Below are positions 1 to 6,996 of a stretch of DNA of 10,092 bases, one piece after another (position 1 is the stretch's first letter; each line of letters opens with the position of its first letter). The notes under the pieces were generated by a model. It worked only from the letters and a program-made list of their open reading frames with translations. It was not told the origin of the DNA and did no database searches. The position numbers and the translations under genes are program-made. Source of the stretch: Tannerella sp. (lineage in GTDB: Bacteria > Bacteroidota > Bacteroidia > Bacteroidales > Tannerellaceae); NCBI GenBank assembly GCA_031282485.1, contig JAITDQ010000230.1, positions 1 to 10,092 on the forward strand, read 5' to 3'.

Positions 1-285
1 CGCACGGAATACGGCGCGGAAGCTAAATATCAACTCGCACAGTCGTATTATGACAACAAGGATGCCGCGCGTGCGGAAAAAGAACTGCTCGATTTTATAG
101 AAAAAGGTACGCCGCACCAGTACTGGCTGGCTCGCGGTTTTATACTCCTTTCCGATATTTATATTGACAAGGGAGATAATTTTCAGGCGCGTCAGTATCT
201 CTCTTCGCTCAAACGAAATTACAGCGGAAGCGAAGATATAGACCGTATGATAGAAAAAAGATTGGAAAATTTAAAAAATAAATAA
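1..285 (+). CDS. Tetratricopeptide-repeat protein, C-terminal fragment
   Basis: This is the last 94 residues of a larger protein whose start lies left of the window; frame 1 is open from base 1 to a TAA at 283-285. The fragment is all-helical in character and fits TPR repeats: one helix pair around GAEAKYQLAQSYYDNKD followed by AEKELLDFIEKG, then a second around YWLARGFILLSDIYIDKGD followed by ARQYLSSLKRNY. The tail is charged and lysine-rich. TPR proteins act as protein-protein scaffolds, and in Bacteroidota large ones are often periplasmic or lipid-anchored. The next gene starts three bases after the stop, so the two are almost certainly co-transcribed and probably translationally coupled, which suggests a scaffold partner for the barrel protein. 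The exact family and the protein's location cannot be judged without the N-terminus. Confidence 0.8.
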   Translation, partial: RTEYGAEAKYQLAQSYYDNKDAARAEKELLDFIEKGTPHQYWLARGFILLSDIYIDKGDNFQARQYLSSLKRNYSGSEDIDRMIEKRLENLKNK

Positions 286-288
286 GCC

Positions 289-2193
289 ATGGTAATGCGT
301 AAGATACAAGTGGTGATGATAACGGCTCTTTTGCTGGGAATGAGTGTTCCCGGTTTTGCACAGGAGCCGGATAAAAATAAGGAAAACGACGAACGAGAAA
401 GAGCAGACCGGCAGCAGAACCTCAATCGCGAAATGACGCTCGAACGGGAATATGATCCGATCGTACAGGATGCGGTTAAAATTAATACGCTTCCGGTCGT
501 TCATGAGGTGAATATTTCAAAACGCCCTATTGACTATTCGGATTATGTCATACCGGTACCGACGGGGAAAGAGATGAATGTACTGCCGTCCGGTACGTTC
601 ATGACGGAAGTCGGACATGAACAGCGTAACGGGTACCTGCATTTCGCAGGCGGGATGCTTATGAATTTCAACGGCGACTTCGGTTATCACCTGCTTAACA
701 CCGGCCGCGACAAGTTAGGCGTCTTTTTCTCCCATCGTTCAACGAATGGAAACGTGAATTTTTCGGCCGACAGCATCGGCAAACGTAAGGCAAAACTGAA
801 TGAGAATTTCGGCGGACTTGATTTCAAACACCGTTTCGACGCGGCAACGCTCTCTCTGGGCGGAAGTTTCGGCTATTCGGCGTTTAACTATTACGGAGCG
901 CCGGCGCCTGTTGACGAAGCGCCGGTCGTTGCAAGTGATTCGGCAACAAATCAGGGCAACCGTTATATAAATGTATATGCCGGCATTGCTTCCACCGAAG
1001 CCTCGTCGCTCGGATACCATATCGGCGTCGATTACCGGAATTTTAATCAGAAATATGCCTTGAGCAAGCTTCACACCGGGATGACGGAAAATAACATCGG
1101 CCTGAATCTGGGTCTCAGTTCCCCCGTCAAAGACAACGGACAGCGTTTCGGCGTCGACCTGAAAATGAATCTGCTGACTTATACGGCGCCGGCTTTAAAG
1201 GATTACCAATCCGTGTTTGACAATTCCGGACTTGACAACCCTCCTTTTTCGATTGACAGCATCACGTTTGATAATCGTTACGAGGTGACGTTAAGCCCCT
1301 ATTACCGTCTGGAAAACGATAAATTGCGATTGCTGCTGGGAGCGAATTTCATGCTTGTCTACGGGAGTAAAGCGGATGTGTTCGTTTCGCCGAATATAGC
1401 GCTTGATGTTCCGGTTGCAACTTGGAGTTTATTTTATATCCATCTCGGCGGAGGAATCGAATCGAATACGATGTATGAATTATCGCGCCATAACCGTTAT
1501 ATCAATCCCGCTTATGCGCCGGAAGCCTCCCGGACATGGGCTGACGCGAAACTCGGAATACGCAGTAGCGCCTCTGCCGGCCTGTGGTTCGACCTGTTTG
1601 CCGGATATAAGTATACGGAATCGGATGTTTTTTATAATCCTTCCGCTTATTTCAGGACGGATAACGGCTTTAACAATGTCAGCATGATTTATCAGCCTGT
1701 GACCGGACGTATGCAGGCCGGTGCGACGCTGAAATACGACCACAGGCATGTTTTTGATTTTTATTTGAAAGGAGTGTATAATTATTATACGTTTAAACGT
1801 CCCGATACGCAGGACAATATTTCTGCAATAGCTGTCTTCCCGGACGAAAATGATGAAACGGGAGCGTACGAATCGCCGGCTTTGGATAAAACGGTGGAAG
1901 CATACGGAAAACCGGCTTTGGAAATAAATGCCGGTGTCAATGTGCGTCCGGTCAAACCGCTTACGTTGAGCCTTGATTACGGTATGGTGTCGGGTATGTA
2001 TGCGTATGTGAACAAGAAAAATGTAAAGATGAACACAATAAATGATGTGAGCTTGCGCGCATCGTGGAAGTTTACCGACAGCTTCGGCATTTACGCGCAG
2101 TTCAATAATTTATTGTTCCAACGACAAGAATTGTATTATGGTTATCCGTTGCAGCCGTTTACTGCAATGGCAGGTTTTAGTGTGAATTTCTGA
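289..2193 (+). CDS. Outer-membrane beta-barrel protein (TonB-receptor-like annotation group)
   Basis: 634 residues. An ATG lies at 289 and another at 295; the second gives a cleaner signal peptide (MRKIQ, then a hydrophobic core ending GFA/QEP), so the true start may be 295. No lipobox cysteine is present. After the signal comes a charged, glutamine/arginine-rich stretch (residues 26-47), then a distinctive segment around residues 46-69 containing EREYDPIVQDAVKINTLP. The remainder alternates short polar and aromatic stretches typical of transmembrane beta-strands and ends in FSVNF, the C-terminal phenylalanine used for outer-membrane barrel assembly. I see no carboxypeptidase-like domain and no convincing TonB box or plug, so I would not call it a genuine TonB-dependent transporter, although such proteins are often labelled that way. 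It follows the TPR gene by three bases. Its function is unknown; pore, assembly or structural roles are all possible. Confidence is high for an outer-membrane barrel and low for any substrate. Confidence 0.8.
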   Translation: MVMRKIQVVMITALLLGMSVPGFAQEPDKNKENDERERADRQQNLNREMTLEREYDPIVQDAVKINTLPVVHEVNISKRPIDYSDYVIPVPTGKEMNVLPSGTFMTEVGHEQRNGYLHFAGGMLMNFNGDFGYHLLNTGRDKLGVFFSHRSTNGNVNFSADSIGKRKAKLNENFGGLDFKHRFDAATLSLGGSFGYSAFNYYGAPAPVDEAPVVASDSATNQGNRYINVYAGIASTEASSLGYHIGVDYRNFNQKYALSKLHTGMTENNIGLNLGLSSPVKDNGQRFGVDLKMNLLTYTAPALKDYQSVFDNSGLDNPPFSIDSITFDNRYEVTLSPYYRLENDKLRLLLGANFMLVYGSKADVFVSPNIALDVPVATWSLFYIHLGGGIESNTMYELSRHNRYINPAYAPEASRTWADAKLGIRSSASAGLWFDLFAGYKYTESDVFYNPSAYFRTDNGFNNVSMIYQPVTGRMQAGATLKYDHRHVFDFYLKGVYNYYTFKRPDTQDNISAIAVFPDENDETGAYESPALDKTVEAYGKPALEINAGVNVRPVKPLTLSLDYGMVSGMYAYVNKKNVKMNTINDVSLRASWKFTDSFGIYAQFNNLLFQRQELYYGYPLQPFTAMAGFSVNF

Positions 2194-2239
2194 TATGAAA
2201 CGCACGTGTCCCTTGGCGGGAACAGTGTGAGTTTCGTAT
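2193..2239 (+). promoter_or_regulatory. Intercistronic RNA hairpin between barrel gene and dsbD
   Basis: Starting at the last base of the upstream stop codon the sequence folds on itself. Bases 2193-2201 pair with 2231-2239 (nine pairs, one of them U-G), 2202-2205 with 2225-2228, 2207-2209 with 2222-2224, and 2210-2212 with 2218-2220, closing a five-base TTGGC loop; small bulges are at 2206, 2221 and 2229-2230. That is about 19 pairs by eye. A T-rich but interrupted tail follows (TTTTG, then TAATTT). It could be a leaky terminator, an RNA-stabilising processing hairpin or an attenuator. It also buries the ATG at 2238, favouring the dsbD start at 2268. Confidence 0.5.
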
Positions 2240-2267
2240 GTTTTGTAATTTAAAAGCAACAACAAGT

Positions 2268-4376
2268 ATGAAAAAAATATTTTTTTTGTCATGCATATTT
2301 TTCTCCATGTTAAATATGCATGCGCAGATTTATGACCCGGTTAAGTGGTCATTTGAATTAAAGGATCTCCCTTCTGCGGAAAAGGAGATATGGATGACGG
2401 CAACAATCGAAAATAAATGGCATTTGTATGATATGAATCTTCCCGAAGGAGGCCCCGTATCTACGTCCATATCTTTTGAGTATTTGCGCGGAGCGGAACT
2501 GACAGGCAAACCTTTCTCACAGGTTCCGCCTGTGGAAATCTTTGATCAGGCATTTAATATGCAACTTCGCTGGTACACGAATACGGTTACGTTTATTCAG
2601 AAAATAAAAGTGACGGATCACCGGAAATTCCGTGTTTCCGGGAATGTTGAATATATGGCATGCAATGATGAGATGTGTCTTCCGCCGGCGCATGTGCCGT
2701 TCTCGTTTGACAGGAAGGACATCAAGTATATCCCGGAATCGGACGCAGCGGAACCGGCAAAATCCCTGCCGAACGACGGTACGAATGGTTCCGGAGACAG
2801 CCTCTCTCCCGGCGCCGATGAGATTCCCGACGCCGAAACCATGGAGGCGACGGCATCCGGCAACACGTCTGCCGCAAGGGAAAAAACTTCGCAAACATCA
2901 CCTCCGCCCGGCAATATCGACGGGAAAGACGTTTTATTATGGACGCCCGTGATTGACGAACTGAAAGCGTTGGGCGATGCGACGACGTCGGCGTCGGATC
3001 GTTCGTTTATTTACATTTTTATAGCCGGCTTTTTAGGCGGTCTGTTAGCATTGCTTACGCCTTGCGTATGGCCAATGATTCCCATGACCGTCAGCTTTTT
3101 CCTCAAACGAACCAAGAGCCGGAAAAAAGCCGTAAGCGACGCTTTGCTTTACGGCATTTCCATTATCGTTATATATCTGGCAATGGGATTGCTCATCACC
3201 GGCATATTCGGGGCAAGCGCATTGAACAGCCTGTCGACAAATGCCGTATTTAATATCCTGTTTTTTCTTTTGCTGACAGTCTTTGCCGTATCGTTTTTCG
3301 GCGCGTTCGAGCTGGTCTTGCCGTCATCGTGGACGAATAAAGCGGATAGCAAAGCGGATACGACAACCGGCTTTATGAGCATATTCTTCATGGCATTTAC
3401 GCTTGCGCTTGTTTCGTTTTCGTGCACCGGTCCGATTATCGGGACGCTGCTCGTCGAAGCGGCCTCGCAGGGAAACACGTCCGGCCCGGCGATCGGGATG
3501 TTTGGTTTTGCGCTGGCGCTGGCCATTCCGTTTGCCCTGTTTGCCGTCTTTCCGAACATGCTTCAGAGCATGCCGAAGTCGGGAGGATGGTTGAACTCCG
3601 TCAAGGTGACGCTTGGTTTTCTGGAGCTGGCTCTGGCGCTTAAATTCCTGTCTGTGGCGGATTTGGCCTATGGGTGGGGAATCTTGGACAGAGAAGTTTT
3701 CGTTGTTCTCTGGATTGTAATATTTGTTCTGCTCGGATTTTATCTGCTTGGAAAGATTCGTTTCAAACACGATTCCGAACTGAAATTCGTATCCGTAACG
3801 CGCCTGTTCATGTCGATTCTGTCGTTTGCTTTTGCCGTTTATATGATACCGGGTCTCTGGGGTGCGCCGCTGAAAGCGATAAGCGCCTTTACGCCGCCTC
3901 TGTTTACGCAGGATTTCAACCTGTATGAAAACGAAGTCCACGCCCGGTTTGATGATTATGAAGCCGGAATGGAATATGCCGCCAAGGTGAAAAAACCCGT
4001 AATGATAGATTTTTCAGGTTACGGATGCGTTAACTGCCGTAAAATGGAAGCTTCGGTATGGACGGATCCGCATGTAAAGCAGCTGATAGAAAAAGATTTT
4101 GTGCTGATCACCCTGATGGTTGACGACAAAACGAAACTTCCGGATCCCGTCGAGATAGAAGAAAACGGGAAAGCAAGAGTATTAAGAACGGTAGGTGACA
4201 AGTGGAGCTATCTGCAACGCGGTAAATTCGGCGCCAATGCGCAGCCTTACTATATTCTTCTTGATAATGAAGGGCACCCGCTGTCGCCTTCGTATGCGTA
4301 TGATGAGAATGTTTCAAAATATATAAATTTTCTTGAGAACGGTAAAAAACAGTATCGTATAAAAACAGCACAATGA
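2268..4376 (+). CDS. dsbD: Thiol:disulfide interchange protein DsbD family (three-domain)
   Basis: 702 residues from the ATG at 2268; an in-frame ATG at 2238 would add ten residues but lies inside a hairpin and precedes the signal peptide, so 2268 is preferred. DsbD carries electrons from cytoplasmic thioredoxin across the inner membrane to periplasmic thiol proteins. All three expected parts are visible. A signal peptide (to about residue 20, ending MHAQ) leads into a periplasmic N-terminal domain with paired cysteines C132 and C137 (ACNDEMCLPP). A low-complexity linker spans about 158-220. Eight hydrophobic segments follow, carrying C266 (TPCVWP) and C386 (SCTGP). The C-terminal thioredoxin-like domain has C587-V-N-C590 and a cis-proline at about P660. 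All six redox cysteines are therefore present. The final TGA overlaps the mazG ATG, implying translational coupling. The annotation is firm; its in vivo clients are not visible here. Confidence 0.95.
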   Translation: MKKIFFLSCIFFSMLNMHAQIYDPVKWSFELKDLPSAEKEIWMTATIENKWHLYDMNLPEGGPVSTSISFEYLRGAELTGKPFSQVPPVEIFDQAFNMQLRWYTNTVTFIQKIKVTDHRKFRVSGNVEYMACNDEMCLPPAHVPFSFDRKDIKYIPESDAAEPAKSLPNDGTNGSGDSLSPGADEIPDAETMEATASGNTSAAREKTSQTSPPPGNIDGKDVLLWTPVIDELKALGDATTSASDRSFIYIFIAGFLGGLLALLTPCVWPMIPMTVSFFLKRTKSRKKAVSDALLYGISIIVIYLAMGLLITGIFGASALNSLSTNAVFNILFFLLLTVFAVSFFGAFELVLPSSWTNKADSKADTTTGFMSIFFMAFTLALVSFSCTGPIIGTLLVEAASQGNTSGPAIGMFGFALALAIPFALFAVFPNMLQSMPKSGGWLNSVKVTLGFLELALALKFLSVADLAYGWGILDREVFVVLWIVIFVLLGFYLLGKIRFKHDSELKFVSVTRLFMSILSFAFAVYMIPGLWGAPLKAISAFTPPLFTQDFNLYENEVHARFDDYEAGMEYAAKVKKPVMIDFSGYGCVNCRKMEASVWTDPHVKQLIEKDFVLITLMVDDKTKLPDPVEIEENGKARVLRTVGDKWSYLQRGKFGANAQPYYILLDNEGHPLSPSYAYDENVSKYINFLENGKKQYRIKTAQ

Positions 4377-5158
4377 GTACAAGAATAGAGCAAATGGAAG
4401 CTTTCGGCCGCTTGCTGGACATCATGGATGAGCTTCGCGAGAAATGTCCGTGGGACAGGAAACAGACGAATGAGAGTCTGCGTACAAACACAATCGAAGA
4501 GACGTATGAGCTTGGCGATGCGCTTATACGCGAAGATCAGACGGACATAAAAAAGGAACTGGGCGACCTGTTGCTTCATATTGTCTTTTATGCAAAGATA
4601 GGTTCGGAAAAAGATTCTTTTGATATAAAGGATGTGTGCGACGCGCTTTGTGACAAACTGATTTACCGGCATCCGCATGTTTTCGGCGACGTACAGGCGA
4701 ATACCGCCGGAAAGGTGGAACAGAACTGGGAACAGCTTAAACTGAAGGAGAAAGGTGGAAACAGGACGGTTCTTGAAGGTGTACCGGCCGCCCTTCCGTC
4801 CGTAGTGAAAGCGCAGCGTATACAGGAGAAAGCGCGTAACGCGGGCTTTGACTGGGAGAAACGCGAACAGGTATGGGACAAGGTGGAAGAGGAACTGTCG
4901 GAACTTCGCTATGAAGTCGACCGGATGAATGAGGAACGGAAAGAAGCCGAGTTCGGAGATTTCCTGTTCAGCATCATTAATGCCGCGCGTCTTTATAACA
5001 TCAATCCCGACAATGCGCTTGAACTTACCAATCAAAAATTTATACGCCGCTTTAATTATCTTGAGGCGCAGACCGTCCAAAAGGGACGTTCGTTAAAAGA
5101 ATTGTCCCTTGCCGAAATGGACGCCGTTTGGGACGAAGCAAAACGCAAGGGACTGTAA
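4373..5158 (+). CDS. mazG: Nucleoside triphosphate pyrophosphohydrolase MazG
   Basis: 261 residues, almost the length of E. coli MazG (263). The enzyme hydrolyses NTPs and dNTPs to the monophosphate and pyrophosphate in the cytoplasm; in E. coli it has been linked to removal of abnormal nucleotides and to lowering of ppGpp. Two tandem MazG-type helical domains are visible. The N-terminal one begins with CPWD (25-28) and carries the Mg-binding pattern EETYE (42-46) and ELGD (62-65), followed by RHPHVFGD. The C-terminal one has EEELSE (172-177) and EFGD (193-196). Both metal-binding sets look intact. The start codon overlaps the dsbD stop as ATGA, so translation is probably coupled to that gene despite the unrelated function. 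A longer antisense frame covers most of it but lacks any recognisable motif. It is convergent with dnaA. Confidence 0.96.
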   Translation: MSTRIEQMEAFGRLLDIMDELREKCPWDRKQTNESLRTNTIEETYELGDALIREDQTDIKKELGDLLLHIVFYAKIGSEKDSFDIKDVCDALCDKLIYRHPHVFGDVQANTAGKVEQNWEQLKLKEKGGNRTVLEGVPAALPSVVKAQRIQEKARNAGFDWEKREQVWDKVEEELSELRYEVDRMNEERKEAEFGDFLFSIINAARLYNINPDNALELTNQKFIRRFNYLEAQTVQKGRSLKELSLAEMDAVWDEAKRKGL

Positions 5159-5187
5159 AGTACAAAACAAATAAAAAAGTGTATTAT

Positions 5188-5208
5188 GGCATGTAATGAC
5201 TACATGTT
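5188..5208 (+). terminator. Weak hairpin between convergent mazG and dnaA
   Basis: CATGTA (5190-5195) pairs with TACATG (5201-5206) around a five-base loop, extended on the plus strand by two G-U pairs. Short T-rich stretches follow on both sides: TTTACTGTTT on the plus strand and, after about ten bases, a run of six T on the minus strand. It sits in the 49-base gap between two gene ends, where a bidirectional terminator is expected. The stem is AT-rich and short, so it is only a candidate. Confidence 0.35.
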
Positions 5209-6614
5209 TACTGTTTCAGGCATCCTTCAATCGCATCCATGGTAGAACGGAATGTTTTACTGATCTCGATTTGATCTTTCACCGTTTTACACGCATGGAG
5301 AACCGTCGCATGGTCTTTCCCCCCGACCACCTTGCCTATGTGGGCGAAGGATGATTCGGTATATTTCTTTGCAAGAAACATGGTTATCTGACGCGCCTGA
5401 ACAATCTCGTGTTTCCGCGATTTTGTCTGTATAAGGGCTTCATCCATGTTGAAATAGCGGCAGACAATTTCCTGTATTTTCTTTATCGTAAGCTGTTTTC
5501 TCTCCAAGCGGACGGTTTGGCTTATCACCTGCCGCGCCAGCGTAATGTCTATTTCCCTGTTCGCTATCACAGAGTTTGCCATCAGGGAGACGAGTATGCC
5601 TTCGAGGTCGCGTACGTTTTCGGTAACGTTTTCCGCTATAAATTCGAAGACGTCTTCCGGTATCTCCAATCCTTCATGATTGATTTTATTACGGAGTATT
5701 TTCCTTCGCAATTCGGAATCAGGACGTTCTATCGGAGCCGTCATGCCCCATTTCAGGCGGGAGATAAGCCGTTCTTCCATGCCTTGCAGATCGACGGGCG
5801 CACGGTCGCATGTGAGGACAAGCTGCTTTCGCAACTGGTGCAGGTTGTTGAATATCTGGAAAAATATTTCCTGTGTTTTCGTCAGCCCGATCAGTTCGTG
5901 TATGTCATCCAGTATGAGCACGTCGATACTTTGATAGAAGCTGAGGAAGTCGTTGGTTACGTTTTTGCGCACGGCGTCCGTGTATTGCAGGCGGAACAGG
6001 TTTGCAGATACGTATAATACTCTTTTTGCCGGATACAGTTCCCGTATCCTTACGCCGATAGCATGGCAGAGATGCGTCTTCCCGACGCCGGAAGGCCCGT
6101 ATATGAACAGGGGGTTAAAAGCCGTTTTACCGGGGTCTTCCGCTATTTTTTCGGAAACGGCGCGTACAAGCCTGTTGCTTTCGCCTTCGAAAAAGTTGTC
6201 GAAATTACATCGCGGGTTCAGTCTCGGATCAAGGTCTTGCACCGCCTTTATAAACTGTCCGGGGGCTTTTCCCGGGTCATCGTGTTCCGTTTGAGAATCT
6301 CTTGCTATACTTCTCGGTTCTTCGCCGGGATATGTCACGGTGTTTTTCGTTTGTCCGCTTACCATAACACGGTATTTGAGCGTAGTACCTTCACCAAAGA
6401 CACGGTTTAGAGTCATCTTCAGTATATTCACATACTTTTCTTCCAAATACTCATAGAAGAACTGACTCGGCACCTGAATGGTAAACTTGCTCCCTTCGTA
6501 AGATAACGGAATAATCGGTTTGAACCACGCTTCAAAAGCGGCTTGAGGAACAATATCCTTTATAACCGTCAAACATTCTTCCCACATTAATTTAGTATCT
6601 CTCTGCATACTCAT
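5208..6614 (-). CDS. dnaA: Chromosomal replication initiator DnaA
   Basis: 468 residues from the ATG at 6614, close to E. coli DnaA (467). A TTG at 6656 would add 14 residues, but it lies inside the likely promoter -7 box and adds only polar Asn/Lys-rich sequence, so I reject it; an ATG at 6608 is also possible. DnaA binds oriC and, with ATP, melts the origin and loads the helicase. Domain I (about 8-80) has LMWEECL and FEAWFKPI. A variable linker spans about 85-125. The AAA+ domain carries Walker A GPSGVGKT (173-180, Lys179), Walker B LILDDIHE with Asp236-Asp237, a sensor-1 motif TCDRAP, the arginine-finger region ERLISRLKWG and sensor-2 VRDLEGILV. Domain IV ends with the DNA-binding signature GGKDHATVLHA (431-441). 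All motifs are intact. No dnaN or recF lies next to it: neighbours are mazG and mlaD, consistent with dnaA lying apart from those genes in Bacteroidota. Confidence 0.97.
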   Translation of the reverse strand: MSMQRDTKLMWEECLTVIKDIVPQAAFEAWFKPIIPLSYEGSKFTIQVPSQFFYEYLEEKYVNILKMTLNRVFGEGTTLKYRVMVSGQTKNTVTYPGEEPRSIARDSQTEHDDPGKAPGQFIKAVQDLDPRLNPRCNFDNFFEGESNRLVRAVSEKIAEDPGKTAFNPLFIYGPSGVGKTHLCHAIGVRIRELYPAKRVLYVSANLFRLQYTDAVRKNVTNDFLSFYQSIDVLILDDIHELIGLTKTQEIFFQIFNNLHQLRKQLVLTCDRAPVDLQGMEERLISRLKWGMTAPIERPDSELRRKILRNKINHEGLEIPEDVFEFIAENVTENVRDLEGILVSLMANSVIANREIDITLARQVISQTVRLERKQLTIKKIQEIVCRYFNMDEALIQTKSRKHEIVQARQITMFLAKKYTESSFAHIGKVVGGKDHATVLHACKTVKDQIEISKTFRSTMDAIEGCLKQ

Positions 6615-6653
6615 CTTTATATGATTATTTTCTTTTATGTTCTTTTGGTTGTG

Positions 6654-6684
6654 CAAAGATTAGAAAATTATTCAGAAAAAAAAA
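6654..6684 (-). promoter_or_regulatory. Probable dnaA promoter (Bacteroidota type, degenerate)
   Basis: On the minus strand AATCTTTG at 6661-6654 matches the Bacteroidota -7 consensus TAnnTTTG with one mismatch, and a run of nine T (6684-6676) covers the position expected for the -33 element about 19 bases upstream. Transcription would start near 6648 and give a leader of roughly 34 bases before the ATG at 6614. The match is weaker than the amidase promoter in this window, so it is a candidate only. Confidence 0.4.
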
Positions 6685-6996
6685 CTGCATTTTTATTTGG
6701 AAATTTCATGTTTTAAATATCCCTTTTTATTTCAGTTATTTAGGTGTAATAAATTGGTTGTTAGCGTATCTTCAATTTGTCGAATCCGAGATTTCATTTA
6801 TGGAAGAGTGGTTTGGGGGTGCCGGTTATAATGACCGAAAATTAGTTAAAAAGTATGATTTATGTCGTAAGTCATACTATAATCAAAGGCTTACGGCTTT
6901 TACAAATCCGGAAAAATTTTTTGAAATTTAGACTGTATCTAAATATCAAAAAACTATTGCCGGAAAGAAAATTTTTTGTATAAGGGGGTAACTTTG
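6657..6996. other. AT-rich gap between mlaD and dnaA
   Basis: About 340 bases without a confident gene. It is clearly richer in A and T than the flanking genes. Contents: the dnaA promoter region at its left end, overlapping inverted repeats at 6852-6897, two similar blocks (CCGGAAA followed by an A/T-run ending TTTTTTG) at 6908-6923 and 6960-6978, and a short plus-strand frame, ATG 6800 to TAG 6931 (43 codons). The location beside dnaA would suit a replication origin, but by eye I find no TTATCCACA-type DnaA box or cluster on either strand, so I do not call oriC. Confidence 0.6.
6852..6878 (-). terminator. Candidate terminator downstream of mlaD, with competing stem
   Basis: An inverted repeat of 11-base arms (AGTATGATTTA at 6852-6862 and TAAGTCATACT at 6868-6878, five-base loop) lies about 120 bases after the mlaD stop. 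Read on the minus strand it forms ten Watson-Crick pairs with one C-A mismatch and is followed directly by five T, as in an intrinsic terminator for the amidase-mlaD operon. Read on the plus strand the mismatch becomes a G-U pair but no T-run follows. The stem is AT-rich, so its strength is uncertain. A second stem (6864-6871 with 6890-6897) shares its inner arm and cannot form at the same time. Confidence 0.4.

Noticed and set aside
289..2193. Calling the barrel protein a TonB-dependent SusC-type receptor
   Set aside because: 634 residues is short for SusC, and I find no TonB box, plug motif or carboxypeptidase-like domain, nor a SusD partner next to it.
2236..2244. Possible -7 element (TATGTTTTG) before dsbD
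   Set aside because: It has one extra T compared with TAnnTTTG and no good -33 element; it also overlaps the intercistronic hairpin.
3324..3941. 205-codon minus-strand frame inside dsbD
   Set aside because: It is opposite the conserved membrane domain and gives a low-complexity Arg/Lys/Gln-rich product.
4250..5080. 276-codon minus-strand frame opposite mazG, longer than mazG itself
   Set aside because: The plus strand encodes MazG with all metal-binding motifs intact. The antisense product is rich in Phe, Leu, Arg and Lys with no recognisable motif and reads as a shadow of the real gene.
6612..6656. Extended dnaA start at the TTG of 6656
   Set aside because: The TTG lies inside the likely -7 promoter box, and the extra residues are not part of DnaA domain I; the ATG at 6614 fits the family length.
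6989..6996. Perfect TAnnTTTG -7 element (TAACTTTG) on the plus strand just after the mlaD end
   Set aside because: No TTTG lies at the proper 19-21 base distance upstream, and it would drive only antisense RNA into mlaD.
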